Shown here: positions 35,748 through 45,061 of the stretch, one piece after another
Position numbering within the stretch: position 1 is the first letter of the stretch
How the letters are laid out: every line of letters starts with the position of its first letter
Source of the DNA: CAZPQN01 sp964588795
GTDB taxonomy: Bacteria; Fidelibacterota; UBA2242
Length of the DNA stretch: 64,000 nt
Assembly: GCA_964588795.1 (NCBI GenBank)
Contig: CAZPQN010000009.1
Location: forward strand, 13,510 to 77,509
Direction of reading: 5' to 3'
Position numbers and translations under genes: made by a program
The notes under the pieces: generated by a model
Seen by the model: only the letters and a program-made list of their open reading frames with translations
Database searches by the model: none
What the model was told of the DNA's origin: nothing

Positions 35748-37568
35748 ATGTCCAAAATTCGCATCCTGTCTGAGCAACTCACTAATAAAATCGCCGCCGG
35801 CGAGGTGGTGCAACGCCCGGCTTCCTTGGTCAAGGAACTGGTCGAAAACAGTTTAGATGCCGGAGCGACGGCAATCACGATTAACATCCGCAACGGAGGC
35901 AAAACGCTGTGCGAAGTCAGCGACAATGGCGAAGGCATGTCTCGCGATGATCTCCTGCTGGCTTTTGAACGTTACGCCACCAGCAAAATCAGCACGGTGG
36001 AAGACCTGCTCAATATCCGGACGCTTGGATTCCGAGGCGAAGCCCTGGCCAGCATCGCGGCGGTCGCCGTCGTAGAGGCCACTTCAACCCTACCCGGCGC
36101 CGACTCCGGACACACCCTGCGCATCGAAGGCGGCAGTTTTCGCTACATCCAGCCGGCCGCCCCGCAACCCGGTACCACCATCTCCGCCCGCAATTTGTTC
36201 TATAACATTCCCGCGCGCCGCAAATTTTTAAAAAGCGCTGAAGTAGAATACCGCCACGTTTTCGAAGTTGTTCAGAAATTTGCCCTGAGTCGACCGCTGG
36301 TCCAGTTTCAGTTAATCCATAACGAGCAGGAAGTCATGCGCTTGGAACCCCAGCCTCTGCCCGAGCGCATTGCCGAACTGTTCAGCTCTGAATATGCCAC
36401 CAATCTCCTGGCTGTCACCCACGGTTCCGCCGACTTGCAGATCAGGGGCTATATCGGTAATCTGAACTTAGTCCGGGCGCGGCGCGGCGAGCAGTTTCTG
36501 TTTGTCAACCAGCGTTTTGTTACCGATCGTCTGTTGAATCACGCCATCGTTAGCGCGTATGGCAGTCTGTTATCGCGCAATGAATATCCGTTTTACTGCT
36601 TAGAATTAGAGCTCGATCCCCTCGCGGTGGACGTCAATGTTCATCCCACCAAAATGGAGGTCAAATTCCGCGAACAGGAACAGATTTATCAGTTCTGTCA
36701 GGAAGCCGTTAAAAACAGCCTGCAGGGTATTCTGGCGGTCATTCCGGATTTAGGCATTTTTAGGCCGGAGTACTACTATACTCCACCGCCGCCGCCTGCC
36801 TCGGGAGTGCCGGTCGAACAGCTGACCCTGACACCTCCTGCAGCGATAATAACCCCGGAAAAAAGGATCCGGCGCATCGCCTCCCCTCAGAAAACCGATG
36901 ACGTCGCACCTTCCGAGTCGACTGAAAGCACTTCCAAATGGCAGGAACGTGCACGCCGTTTCAGCGGACAAAATCTACCCGCCGACTCCATCGAGCGGCA
37001 TCCCGGCGCCCAGGTTTTTCAATTACATAACAAGTACATTCTCAGCCAGATTAAATCGGGGCTGGTGGTCATTGACCAGCACGTAGCCCATGAACGCATC
37101 CTGTACGAGGAAGCCCTCGAATCCCTGCAACATACCAGTTGGCGTGCCCAGCAACTGCTTTTTCCGGTGATCCTGGAATTGACTCCTACCGATTTTTCGG
37201 TGCTTTTGGAAATTTTACCGTTTCTCGAAAAACTCGGCTTCCGCATGAAAGAATTCGGCAAACAGACCGTCGCCATCGAAGCGGTTCCGGCCGGCATGCG
37301 CTGGGGAAATGAAAAGACCATCATCAAGGAAATTCTCGATTATTACCAGGAATACGGTACAAAGGATACCAGCCGGCAGGAAAAAGTCGCCGCGGCCTAT
37401 GCCTGCAAAGCCGCCATCAAGTCCGGCGACTCCCTGACTACCGAAGAAATGCAGACGCTGGTCGATCATCTCTTCGCCACTCAGAATCCCTATCACTGTC
37501 CGCACGGACGACCGATCATCGTCAATCTTTCCCTGAAGGAATTAGACAAACGTTTTGAACGGATCTGA
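35748..37568 (+). CDS. mutL: DNA mismatch repair protein MutL with endonuclease motif
   Basis: 606 residues from the ATG at 35748 (MSKIRILSEQLTNKIAAGEV), with AGGTGGG upstream. The GHKL ATPase domain is complete (LVKELVENSLDAGATAI, DNGEGMSRDDL, TLGFRGEALASIAAV). The C-terminal domain carries IDQHVAHERILYEEALE (from about 442), which fits DQHA(x)2E(x)4E of nicking MutL with Val for Ala, and the metal-site element CPHGRP. This implies methyl-independent repair in which MutL itself nicks the new strand. The 14-base overlap with miaA is the usual mutL-miaA pairing. Confidence 0.95.
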   Translation: MSKIRILSEQLTNKIAAGEVVQRPASLVKELVENSLDAGATAITINIRNGGKTLCEVSDNGEGMSRDDLLLAFERYATSKISTVEDLLNIRTLGFRGEALASIAAVAVVEATSTLPGADSGHTLRIEGGSFRYIQPAAPQPGTTISARNLFYNIPARRKFLKSAEVEYRHVFEVVQKFALSRPLVQFQLIHNEQEVMRLEPQPLPERIAELFSSEYATNLLAVTHGSADLQIRGYIGNLNLVRARRGEQFLFVNQRFVTDRLLNHAIVSAYGSLLSRNEYPFYCLELELDPLAVDVNVHPTKMEVKFREQEQIYQFCQEAVKNSLQGILAVIPDLGIFRPEYYYTPPPPPASGVPVEQLTLTPPAAIITPEKRIRRIASPQKTDDVAPSESTESTSKWQERARRFSGQNLPADSIERHPGAQVFQLHNKYILSQIKSGLVVIDQHVAHERILYEEALESLQHTSWRAQQLLFPVILELTPTDFSVLLEILPFLEKLGFRMKEFGKQTVAIEAVPAGMRWGNEKTIIKEILDYYQEYGTKDTSRQEKVAAAYACKAAIKSGDSLTTEEMQTLVDHLFATQNPYHCPHGRPIIVNLSLKELDKRFERI

Positions 37569-38502
37569 GCCAGGCCTGCCGATCATCTTTCTGCTCGGCC
37601 CGACGGCGGTCGGCAAAACTCTGACTGCTATCGAATTGGCCCGGATGATCAACGCCGAAATCATCTCCCTGGATTCGCGTCAGGTCTATCGCGGGTTGGA
37701 CATCGGCACCGCCAAACCGACCCTGCGGCAACGCCGAGACGTTCCCCATCATTTAGTCGACATCCTGACGCTCGACGAAGACATTAGCGCCGGACGCTAT
37801 CGCGAGCTGGCGCTGGCGGCCATCGCCGCGACCCGCTCCCGCGGCCATCACCCCCTGTTTGTCGGCGGCAGTGGCCTGTATGCCAATGCCCTCATTAAAG
37901 GTTTATTCGAGTCCAGCCAGACTGACCCGGGTATCCGGCGCCAGTTGCACCTGGAATTGCAGACCAAAGGCAGTACGGCACTTTACAATCGCCTCCTGGA
38001 AATCGATCCGGCGACCGCCCTCAAGACCCATCTTAACGACCACAAACGCATCACCCGTGCTCTCGAAATCTATGCCATCACCGGCCAGCCACCCAGCCAG
38101 CACTACCGTCGCCAAAACACACCCTTGCCTTTTCCCTATCAAGTTTTTATCCTGAACATGCCGCGCGAAGAACTCTATCGCCGGATTGATCAGCGTGTGC
38201 AAAACATGCTGAGCGAGGGTTTGGTCGAGGAGGTCCGGCGTTTGATTGCGGCTGGCGGGCGAGCGCGACTGGAACAGCTGCTGACCCTTGGTTATCAGGA
38301 AGTCCTGCATTTCCTAGATGGACACTGTACCGAAGAAGAAATGGGCCTTAACATTCAGCGCAATACACGGCGCTATGCCAAGCGGCAGCTGACCTGGTTC
38401 CGCAATCAGTATCCGGAAGCCGTTTGGGTGGAGGTCGCTCCCGACCAATCTCCGCACGCAGTAGCAGAGATTATCAGAAATTCTCTGACTAAAATTAATT
38501 GA
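37555..38502 (+). CDS. miaA: tRNA dimethylallyltransferase
   Basis: 315 residues from a TTG start overlapping mutL. P-loop LLGPTAVGKT, then SLDSRQVYRGLDIGTAKPT and FVGGSGLYANALIKGL are typical of MiaA. It adds a dimethylallyl group to A37 of tRNAs reading UNN codons. It ends the 11.8-kb plus-strand block starting with efp and converges with the NQR operon. No clear terminator was found in the 43 bases that separate it from the opposite gene. Confidence 0.93.
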   Translation: MNGSEPGLPIIFLLGPTAVGKTLTAIELARMINAEIISLDSRQVYRGLDIGTAKPTLRQRRDVPHHLVDILTLDEDISAGRYRELALAAIAATRSRGHHPLFVGGSGLYANALIKGLFESSQTDPGIRRQLHLELQTKGSTALYNRLLEIDPATALKTHLNDHKRITRALEIYAITGQPPSQHYRRQNTPLPFPYQVFILNMPREELYRRIDQRVQNMLSEGLVEEVRRLIAAGGRARLEQLLTLGYQEVLHFLDGHCTEEEMGLNIQRNTRRYAKRQLTWFRNQYPEAVWVEVAPDQSPHAVAEIIRNSLTKIN

Positions 38503-38545
38503 AGTCGTTACCGGGGAATAGACGACGAGCTGTGATCGTCACCGG

Positions 38546-38722
38546 TCAGTCGGCGGGGAGTTGCCCACAATGCTGATCGCAGTGCGTTCCGCAGGAACAA
38601 CCTGCTGGCGGCGATGAGTGGCTTTCACCCTTGTAACGGACTAATTTCAGCACGACCATCAGCAAGCCTATACAGACGCTTACCGCCAACAGCGTCGTTC
38701 CGAAAAGCGCCGCTAACTGCAT
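38546..38722 (-). CDS. 58-residue Cys-rich membrane protein, NqrM-like
   Basis: It reads MQLAALFGTTLLAVSVCIGL, then LMVVLKLVRYKGESHSSPP and the tail AGCSCGTHCDQHCGQLPAD: one N-terminal transmembrane helix followed by a cluster of four Cys (C-x-C-x3-C-x3-C). Its ATG overlaps the CBS gene stop (TAATG), so it is the last gene of the nqr operon. NqrM (DUF539), needed in Vibrio to insert the iron centre between NqrD and NqrE, is a protein of this size, topology and four-Cys pattern and usually follows nqrF. The exact Cys spacing differs from the NqrM proteins I know, so a FeoB-associated-type Cys-rich protein remains possible. Confidence 0.6.
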   Translation of the reverse strand: MQLAALFGTTLLAVSVCIGLLMVVLKLVRYKGESHSSPPAGCSCGTHCDQHCGQLPAD

Positions 38723-39177
38723 TATCTCCGCTTCCTGCCCCAGCGCCAGTTCTCGTAATACTCCCAGCTGACGCTTTCAAGTTCCCGGGTACGTTCCATC
38801 AGACAAGCGCGGAAAACATCACCGATGGAAAGCAGACCGATGATCTGACCTTCCCTGATCACAAACAGATGCCGGATAAAAAGGCCCAACATCATATCGG
38901 GCAGTTTATAAATCGGTTCATCGTAATTGACACTTTTTATATCCCGGCTCATATAATCGCCGATCAGCGCGTGCTGGACGTCAAAGTCGGCTTTATTAAT
39001 GGAGTTCAGGAGGTCGCGCTCGGTCCAGATACCGACATACTGTTCACCTTCCTGGACCGCGATGGCGCCAATCTTGTTGGCGACCATGATTTCTATGGCG
39101 GCCCTGATGGTTGTTTGCGGCGTGACGCTGATAATCGAACGGTCTTTTTCCAACACTAAATCGATGGCTCGTTTCAT
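38722..39177 (-). CDS. Protein of two CBS domains within the nqr operon
   Basis: 151 residues. Two tandem CBS repeats: about 12-65 (ISVTPQTTIRAAIEIMVANK, VGIWTERDLL) and about 75-128 (SVNYDEPIYKLPDMM, IGLLSIGDVFRACL), then a basic, aromatic tail (YYENWRWGRKRR). CBS pairs bind adenine nucleotides such as AMP, ATP or NAD(H) and act as energy sensors. The gene lies 22 bases after nqrF and is coupled to the Cys-rich gene behind it, so it may adjust NQR or report on nucleotide state. No regulated catalytic domain is fused to it. Confidence 0.88.
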   Translation of the reverse strand: MKRAIDLVLEKDRSIISVTPQTTIRAAIEIMVANKIGAIAVQEGEQYVGIWTERDLLNSINKADFDVQHALIGDYMSRDIKSVNYDEPIYKLPDMMLGLFIRHLFVIREGQIIGLLSIGDVFRACLMERTRELESVSWEYYENWRWGRKRR

Positions 39178-39199
39178 GGCTTACGCTTCCTCATAAGAA

Positions 39200-40432
39200 T
39201 TAGCCGAAATTATCATAAAGGATATTTTCGGATTCCACTCCTAAATCTTCCAACATGTGGATCACGGCGCTGTTCATCAGCGGCGGCCCACAGATGTAAT
39301 ACTCGCAGTCTTCCGGTGCCGGATGGTTCAGCAGATAATTATTCAGGACGACGTTATGGATGAAACCGCAATGGCCTTGCCAGTTATCTTCCGGCAACGG
39401 AGCGGAGAGGGCGACATGCCAGTGGAAATTCGGAAATTCCCGCTGTAATTGGTCGAAGTCGTCCTGATAAAACACTTCTTTCAGGCTACGCGCTCCATAC
39501 CAGAAAGAAATGCGCCGGTCGGTGCGCAGTCTTTTCAACTGGTCGAAAATGTGTGAGCGCATCGGAGCCATGCCGGCCCCGCCACCGATGAAGATCATTT
39601 CGCGGTCGGTCTGCCGGGCGAAAAATTCCCCGTATGGACCGGAAATCGTGACCCTGTCACCCGACTGAAGACTGAAAAGATAGGAAGACATTTTGCCCGG
39701 CGGCACATTCGGATGATCGGGCGGCGGGGAGGCGATCCGGATATTCAGCATGATGATTCCTTTTTCTTCCGGATAATTCGCCATCGAATAGGCGCGCACC
39801 ACCTCCTCGTCCACTTTTGACACGTAACGCCACAGGTCATAGCGCTCCCAGTCGCTTCGGTACTCGTCTTCAATCACAAAATCCTTATAGGCCACGCGGT
39901 GCGGGCCGACTTCGATCTGAATATAGCCGCCGGCCCGGAAATCCACGCTTTCACCGGCTGGTAATTCCAATACCAGTTCTTTGATAAAAGTGGCGACGTT
40001 GCGGTTGGAGCGCACGGTGCAAACCCATTTGCGGATGGCAAAAACCTCGGGAGGAATCGCCAGTTGCAGGTCGCCCTTGACTGCCAGCTGGCAGGCTAAC
40101 CGATAACCTTCCCGGGCTTGCCGGCGATTGATATGCGCGGTTTCGGTGGGGAGCAGACTTCCGCCTCCAGCAACCACCCTGACCCGGCACATGCCGCATG
40201 TGCCGCCACCGCCGCACGCGGAAGCGAGGTAGATCTGCCGCCCGGCCAACGTGTTAAGCAGTTTCTCGCCCAGTGGCGTCTCGAAAGTATATTGCGGATC
40301 GTTGTTGATACTGATCTGGGCCTGACCGGTCGGGATTAACTTCGATTTCGCCCAGAGAATCAGCAGTACCAAGCTGAGCACCACGAACGTAAACATGCCG
40401 ACCGCCAGTAAAATCAAACCAGGTGCGCTCAT
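39200..40432 (-). CDS. nqrF: Na+-translocating NADH:quinone reductase subunit F
   Basis: 410 residues. One N-terminal membrane helix (PGLILLAVGMFTFVVLSLVLL), then a [2Fe-2S] ferredoxin domain with Cys in SACGGGGTCGMCRVRV and RLACQL, then an FAD/NADH reductase domain (RAYSMANYPEE for FAD; IFIGGGAGMAPMRSH for NAD). NqrF takes electrons from NADH and passes them to the 2Fe-2S centre and onward through the membrane subunits. It is the last core nqr gene and is followed by the CBS gene. Confidence 0.95.
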   Translation of the reverse strand: MSAPGLILLAVGMFTFVVLSLVLLILWAKSKLIPTGQAQISINNDPQYTFETPLGEKLLNTLAGRQIYLASACGGGGTCGMCRVRVVAGGGSLLPTETAHINRRQAREGYRLACQLAVKGDLQLAIPPEVFAIRKWVCTVRSNRNVATFIKELVLELPAGESVDFRAGGYIQIEVGPHRVAYKDFVIEDEYRSDWERYDLWRYVSKVDEEVVRAYSMANYPEEKGIIMLNIRIASPPPDHPNVPPGKMSSYLFSLQSGDRVTISGPYGEFFARQTDREMIFIGGGAGMAPMRSHIFDQLKRLRTDRRISFWYGARSLKEVFYQDDFDQLQREFPNFHWHVALSAPLPEDNWQGHCGFIHNVVLNNYLLNHPAPEDCEYYICGPPLMNSAVIHMLEDLGVESENILYDNFG

Positions 40433-40445
40433 GTATTTATCCCGG

Positions 40446-41057
40446 TCATAACTGAATTCCCGAAAACAGCATAAAGGCGATGGCCATCAGTCCGGCCGTA
40501 ATGAAAGTGATGCCCAGTCCTCGCAAGCCCGGTGGTACATTGCTGTAGCGCAAACGCTCGCGGATGCCGGCCAGGGCGACAATCGCCAGGGCCCAGCCCA
40601 AGCCGGAACCCAACCCGAAAACCACACTTTCAGGGAAATTGTAACTGCGTTCAACCATAAACAGCGAACCGGCGAGAATGACGCAGTTCACCGTTATCAG
40701 GGGCAGAAAAATGCCCAAGGCATGATAGAGTTTGGGAAAGTAGCGATCCAAGGTCATTTCCAAAATCTGCACAATCGCCGCGATTACTCCGATATAGGTG
40801 ATCAATCCCAAAAAGGTCAGGTCTACCTGACCCAGACCGAGCCAGCCGAGCGCTCCCTCGGATAACAGGTTGCGATATATCAGGTTGTTGATCGGAACCG
40901 TGATAGTCTGGACGATGATCACGGCAATGCCTAATCCAAAAGCCGTTTCCAGGCGCTTGGAAACCGCCAAAAAAGTGCACATCCCCAAGAAAAATGCCAG
41001 GGCCATATTTTCAATGAACACAGCGCGGATGAACAGGCTCAGGTAATGTTCCAGCAT
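40446..41057 (-). CDS. nqrE: Na+-translocating NADH:quinone reductase subunit E
   Basis: 203 residues, six membrane helices. It shares the RnfA/NqrE fold; LGMCTFLAVSKRLETAFGLG and LPLITVNCVILAGSLF hold the two Cys that help ligate the intramembrane iron centre between NqrD and NqrE. It is 3 bases after nqrD and 13 bases before nqrF. Confidence 0.95.
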   Translation of the reverse strand: MLEHYLSLFIRAVFIENMALAFFLGMCTFLAVSKRLETAFGLGIAVIIVQTITVPINNLIYRNLLSEGALGWLGLGQVDLTFLGLITYIGVIAAIVQILEMTLDRYFPKLYHALGIFLPLITVNCVILAGSLFMVERSYNFPESVVFGLGSGLGWALAIVALAGIRERLRYSNVPPGLRGLGITFITAGLMAIAFMLFSGIQL

Positions 41058-41060
41058 TTT

Positions 41061-41678
41061 TTACTCCTTGAGCGTCTCCGGTTTCCAGGTGCGCAAAGCC
41101 CAGATCAGGAGCCCGATCAGGAAAAAGGCGCTCGCGGGCAATACCAATAGACCATTGGGTACATACCAGCCGCCTTCAGTATAGGGAGTCAACAGGGTCA
41201 CGCCCAACAATTTCCCGGCGCCCAACAGTTCGCGGAAAAACGCCACCACCAACAAAACCAAACTGTACCCCAGCCCATTACCCAAGCCGTCCAGCAAACT
41301 GGCCCCGGGCGGATTCTTCAAACCATAGGCTTCCGTGCGTCCTAACAGAATACAATTGGTGATGATCAGACCGACGTAAACGGATAACTGCTTGCTGATA
41401 TTGAAGGCAAATGCCTTGATGAACTGATCGGCGATGATGACCAGCGAGGCAATGATCGTCATTTCGACGATAATCCGGATACTGCCGGGAACCTGCTTCC
41501 GGATAAGGCTGACCGCGAAGTTGGCAAATCCAGTCACCAACGTCACGGCCAGCGCCATGACCAGCGCGGTTTCCAACTTCGAGGTCACGGCCAGGGCGGA
41601 GCAAATACCTAAAATTTGTACCACGACCGGATTATCTTTGATGATCGGATTCAGAAAAACGGTGCGCATTTTACTCAT
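41061..41678 (-). CDS. nqrD: Na+-translocating NADH:quinone reductase subunit D
   Basis: 205 residues from the ATG at 41678, which overlaps the nqrC end (ATGAGTAA); a longer frame into nqrC is rejected. VQILGICSALAVTSKLETAL and GLIITNCILLGRTEAYGLKN carry the Cys pair matching that in NqrE. Six membrane helices are predicted by eye. With NqrE it forms the inverted-topology pair that holds the Fe centre. Confidence 0.95.
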   Translation of the reverse strand: MSKMRTVFLNPIIKDNPVVVQILGICSALAVTSKLETALVMALAVTLVTGFANFAVSLIRKQVPGSIRIIVEMTIIASLVIIADQFIKAFAFNISKQLSVYVGLIITNCILLGRTEAYGLKNPPGASLLDGLGNGLGYSLVLLVVAFFRELLGAGKLLGVTLLTPYTEGGWYVPNGLLVLPASAFFLIGLLIWALRTWKPETLKE

Positions 41679-42468
41679 GGTGCGCCAGAGCCTCCCGCAA
41701 GGTTCGAATGACCTGACCATAGCCATTTTCACCCAACCAGAACCGCACCAGGTTATTGACCCCGCGCGTGGTCAGCGTGGCCCCCGACAATCCATCCACC
41801 TGAAATTGAGCCGCCGGAGTTCCAGGAATGACGTGTCCCTTGATGACCTCGATGAGTACCTGTCCTTCGGCATCGAGGGCGCGTTTGTCAATCCAGCTCT
41901 GCCGCCAGCGTGGATTTTCGATTTCGCCGCCCAATCCGGGCGTCTCGCCATGCTCATAAAACACCAAACCCTTGACGGTCTGCAGGTCCCGGTCGAAAGC
42001 GATGAAGCCGTACAGCGTCGACCATAAGCCCTTGCCGTAAACCGGCAGAATGACCCTGTTCGTTTGTCCGGCTTCGACGACGCGGTAAATCAGCATAAAA
42101 TTGGGACGCCGCAGAATGTTGGCCGGGTCGTTTTGCGGGGGCAAGGCCGTGCTGTACAGGGGATGTTTGCTGATAACTTTCAGATCGAATTTTTGCGGCG
42201 ATAATAGAGGGGCATCGGCTGGAGTATTGACCACCGCGCCGGTCGTCAGGTCAACTAAATCGGTCCGGATTTTTTCATTATAAATTTTCTTGACCGTCGC
42301 ATCGTTAGTGTATAAATCGGCCGCGATCAAGATGTTTTTCAGACGATCCAGCTGGCGGTTTCTCTCCTGGGTCTGCCTTAACCCGACCACGGCGGAGGAA
42401 ACCAATACCGAACATACCAAGCAGACTCCCAGCGCAACGAGCAAAGTCTTGCGGGTTTCAGAGGCCAT
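41671..42468 (-). CDS. nqrC: Na+-translocating NADH:quinone reductase subunit C
   Basis: 265 residues with one N-terminal helix (TLLVALGVCLVCSVLVSSAVV) and a periplasmic FMN domain. DGLSGATLTTRGVNNLV contains the SGATxT flavinylation motif, whose final Thr takes the FMN phosphate through ApbE. ApbE is not encoded in the window. The gene overlaps nqrB by 11 bases. Confidence 0.95.
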   Translation of the reverse strand: MASETRKTLLVALGVCLVCSVLVSSAVVGLRQTQERNRQLDRLKNILIAADLYTNDATVKKIYNEKIRTDLVDLTTGAVVNTPADAPLLSPQKFDLKVISKHPLYSTALPPQNDPANILRRPNFMLIYRVVEAGQTNRVILPVYGKGLWSTLYGFIAFDRDLQTVKGLVFYEHGETPGLGGEIENPRWRQSWIDKRALDAEGQVLIEVIKGHVIPGTPAAQFQVDGLSGATLTTRGVNNLVRFWLGENGYGQVIRTLREALAHHE

Positions 42469-43660
42469 GGTGCCTCCTTCTTCTGCGGCTGTGGATATTA
42501 ATTACCACCCTGTCAATCACCGGGGCAAACATGTTGCCAAACAGGATCGCCAACATCATGCCCTCCGGAAAGGCCGGATTGATCACCCTGACCAGTACTA
42601 CCAACATGCCTATCAGCAAACCATACAGCCATTGGCCGGGAATCGTCACGGCGGCCGTGACCGGATCGGTAGCCATGAAAACCATGCCAAAGGCAAAACC
42701 ACCCAAGACCAAATGCCAGTAGGGAGGCACCTGAAACATCGGATTGGTCGCACTGCCGATTAAATTGAACAGCCCCGAGAGGGCTACCATCCCGGTCAGC
42801 GTGCTTAACATGATCCGCCAGGAACCGACCCCGGTAACGATCAGGATCAGCGCGCCGATTAAGCAAGCCAATGTGGAAGTTTCCCCCATTGAACCGGGAA
42901 TGAAGCCCAAAAAGGCTTCCCGCCAGGTCACAGTTAATTGCATCAGTGGATCGGCCAGCTCTGCTAAAGGAGTGGCGCGACTGACGCCATCAACGGCAAC
43001 CCAAACCTTATCACCGGAAATTTGGGCCGGATAGGCAAAAAACAGAAATGCCCGCGCGACCAAAGCCGGGTTGAAAATATTATAACCAACGCCCCCGAAT
43101 ACTTCTTTGCCAATTACCACTCCGAAACTGATTCCGAGGGCAACCTGCCAGTAGGGAATGGTCGGCGGTAGTATCAGAGGGAAAAGCAAACTGGTCACGA
43201 AAAAGCCTTCCGCCACTTCGTGCCGCCGCACCGAGGCAAAAAGCACTTCCCAGAAGCCGCCTGCCGCCAAGGTCACAATATAAACCGGGAAAAAATAGAA
43301 TGCGCCGAGTAAAATATTCGACCAGAAATTGGTCGGATCGGGAGCTACACCGAGGCCCGCCACCAGCCGTGCCTGCCAGGACAATTCTGCATCTGCGCCA
43401 AGTTTGATCAACAGGCTATTTGCCTGCCAGCCGGTGTTATAGAGCGCCATGAAAACCGCCGGAAGCAGGGCGACGAAAACGACAATCATCAGCCGCTTCA
43501 AATCCATGAAATCGCGGACATGCACCGTTCCGCGGGTGGTCTTGCCGGGCGTGTAGAGAAAAGTATCAACGGCCTCCCATAAAAAGAATAGGCGGTGCAG
43601 TTTCCCGCCTTTTTCAAAGTGCCGCGCCTGCTTATCCAAAAAGGTGCGCACCGCTTTCAC
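42458..43660 (-). CDS. nqrB: Na+-translocating NADH:quinone reductase subunit B
   Basis: 400 residues from a GTG that overlaps the nqrA stop (GTGA). About nine to ten helices; GKEVFGGVGYNIFNPALVAR and GFAFGMVFMATDPVTAA are NqrB/RnfD signatures. The covalent-FMN loop reads DGVSRATPLAE, where the flavinylation motif D-x-x-S/T-G-A-T normally has Gly before Ala-Thr; the acceptor Thr is kept. NqrB forms the main Na+ pathway and binds riboflavin and FMN. It is otherwise full length. Confidence 0.94.
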   Translation of the reverse strand: MKAVRTFLDKQARHFEKGGKLHRLFFLWEAVDTFLYTPGKTTRGTVHVRDFMDLKRLMIVVFVALLPAVFMALYNTGWQANSLLIKLGADAELSWQARLVAGLGVAPDPTNFWSNILLGAFYFFPVYIVTLAAGGFWEVLFASVRRHEVAEGFFVTSLLFPLILPPTIPYWQVALGISFGVVIGKEVFGGVGYNIFNPALVARAFLFFAYPAQISGDKVWVAVDGVSRATPLAELADPLMQLTVTWREAFLGFIPGSMGETSTLACLIGALILIVTGVGSWRIMLSTLTGMVALSGLFNLIGSATNPMFQVPPYWHLVLGGFAFGMVFMATDPVTAAVTIPGQWLYGLLIGMLVVLVRVINPAFPEGMMLAILFGNMFAPVIDRVVINIHSRRRRRHHGL

Positions 43661-45030
43661 AGATTTTCCTTCGCAATGGCAGCCAACACCTGACGCAGGT
43701 TTTGCCCGTGATCAATTTTTGCCGGACAAACATAGGTGCAAAGCGCCAGGTCTTCTTCTAATAGTTCAAGAGCGCCCAATTTCTCCGCCTCCTCCAAATC
43801 ACTCATCGCCAGAGCCCTAAGTAAAAAGGTCGGCAGTAAATCCAAAGGCATAACCTTTTCGTAACTACCGACTGGTATTATCGCTCGCGCACTTCCATGC
43901 GTGGAAGTCGTCAATGCCAACCGGCGCCGTGACAGGAAGCGCGACAACACGACGCGCTTGACGGAATATTCCTGGCGACCCAAGGTGAGCCAGCCGAACA
44001 ACCGACGCTGTTGGTCTTCTGCTAAAACTGTGATCTGCCGCTGGAAGCGACCGAGGAAACGTAGTTCATCCGCCGCGGCATGACCGTTCAGCACCGAACC
44101 GGCGATGACGCGGTTCAAACCCGGACGTAATTCATCAGTCATCAAATCCGTCACCTGCGCACCTAACCGGGTCCGCACTAAGCGTGGCCTGATCAATCCC
44201 GGGCCCGACAGGGCGATTGTGCGTTCGGTCAGCAGTCGTCCCGTGTTAAAAAGATATCCGATGGCGACGACCTCTTCGGCATTGATTTGCCAGACTGCTT
44301 GCTGCCGACTTACCGGATCTAAAAAATGGATATGGGTGCCCGGCAAACCTGCCGGATGCGGGCCACTGAATTCAGCTACTAGCAGGCGGCTGTTCTCTAT
44401 ACGCGGTAAATCCACCCCGGGAGCCTGACAGACAAAAACCCGTCCCTCGGTAAGCTGCAGCAGAATCCGCAAACCGTAGGCGAACTCGCGTTCCCAGCCT
44501 TGCAGTACTACGGCTAAATCAGGCGCGAGGGGACTACTGTCCAGTGCGGTGACGAAAATGGAATGCGGGACAATTTCCGGATCAGCGACGTAACCAAAGG
44601 GACGTTGCCGCAGAGCCACCCATTGCCCGGACTTGAGCAGTAGATCCACAATTGCCGCGCGCGTCAACTCCTGCTCGGGCAAAGTTTCAAAAACTGCTTC
44701 CTCCTGACCTTCCAGCTTAATGACCAGGGACAGAAAAGCCCGCTTCGCTCCGCGATTGAGTTCCACGATGCGCCCACTCCCAGGAGCCGTGAATCTGATC
44801 TGCGGCTTTTTTTTATCCACAAAAAGCGTTTGACCGGTTTGCACATGATCACCCAGACCGACAACGAATTCCGGTTTCAGGCCGGGGAAATCAATCCCCA
44901 AAACTGCGCTCTGGGTTACGGATCGGGTTTCATATACTTTCTGCTCCGGCTCTCCCGTGAGTGGCAGGTTTAAACCCTTGCGGATTTTGAAGCGCAACGG
45001 ATGACTAATAGGCGAGGGCTGGATTTTCAT
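43657..45030 (-). CDS. nqrA: Na+-translocating NADH:quinone reductase subunit A
   Basis: 457 residues from the ATG at 45030 (MKIQPSPISHPLRFKIRKGL), close to the family's usual 440-450; a frame extending to 45108 would overlap the preceding gene and is not supported. The early GLNLPLTGEPEQKVYETRSV region, VGDHVQTGQTLFVDKKKPQI and the biotinyl-like fold match NqrA, the peripheral quinone-related subunit. It is 31 bases after the DsrE2 gene on the same strand, with no terminator between. The ribosome-binding site is weak. Confidence 0.93.
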   Translation of the reverse strand: MKIQPSPISHPLRFKIRKGLNLPLTGEPEQKVYETRSVTQSAVLGIDFPGLKPEFVVGLGDHVQTGQTLFVDKKKPQIRFTAPGSGRIVELNRGAKRAFLSLVIKLEGQEEAVFETLPEQELTRAAIVDLLLKSGQWVALRQRPFGYVADPEIVPHSIFVTALDSSPLAPDLAVVLQGWEREFAYGLRILLQLTEGRVFVCQAPGVDLPRIENSRLLVAEFSGPHPAGLPGTHIHFLDPVSRQQAVWQINAEEVVAIGYLFNTGRLLTERTIALSGPGLIRPRLVRTRLGAQVTDLMTDELRPGLNRVIAGSVLNGHAAADELRFLGRFQRQITVLAEDQQRRLFGWLTLGRQEYSVKRVVLSRFLSRRRLALTTSTHGSARAIIPVGSYEKVMPLDLLPTFLLRALAMSDLEEAEKLGALELLEEDLALCTYVCPAKIDHGQNLRQVLAAIAKENL

Positions 45031-45061
45031 TAATGCGTTGAAAAATGGCCGCAACAAACGA

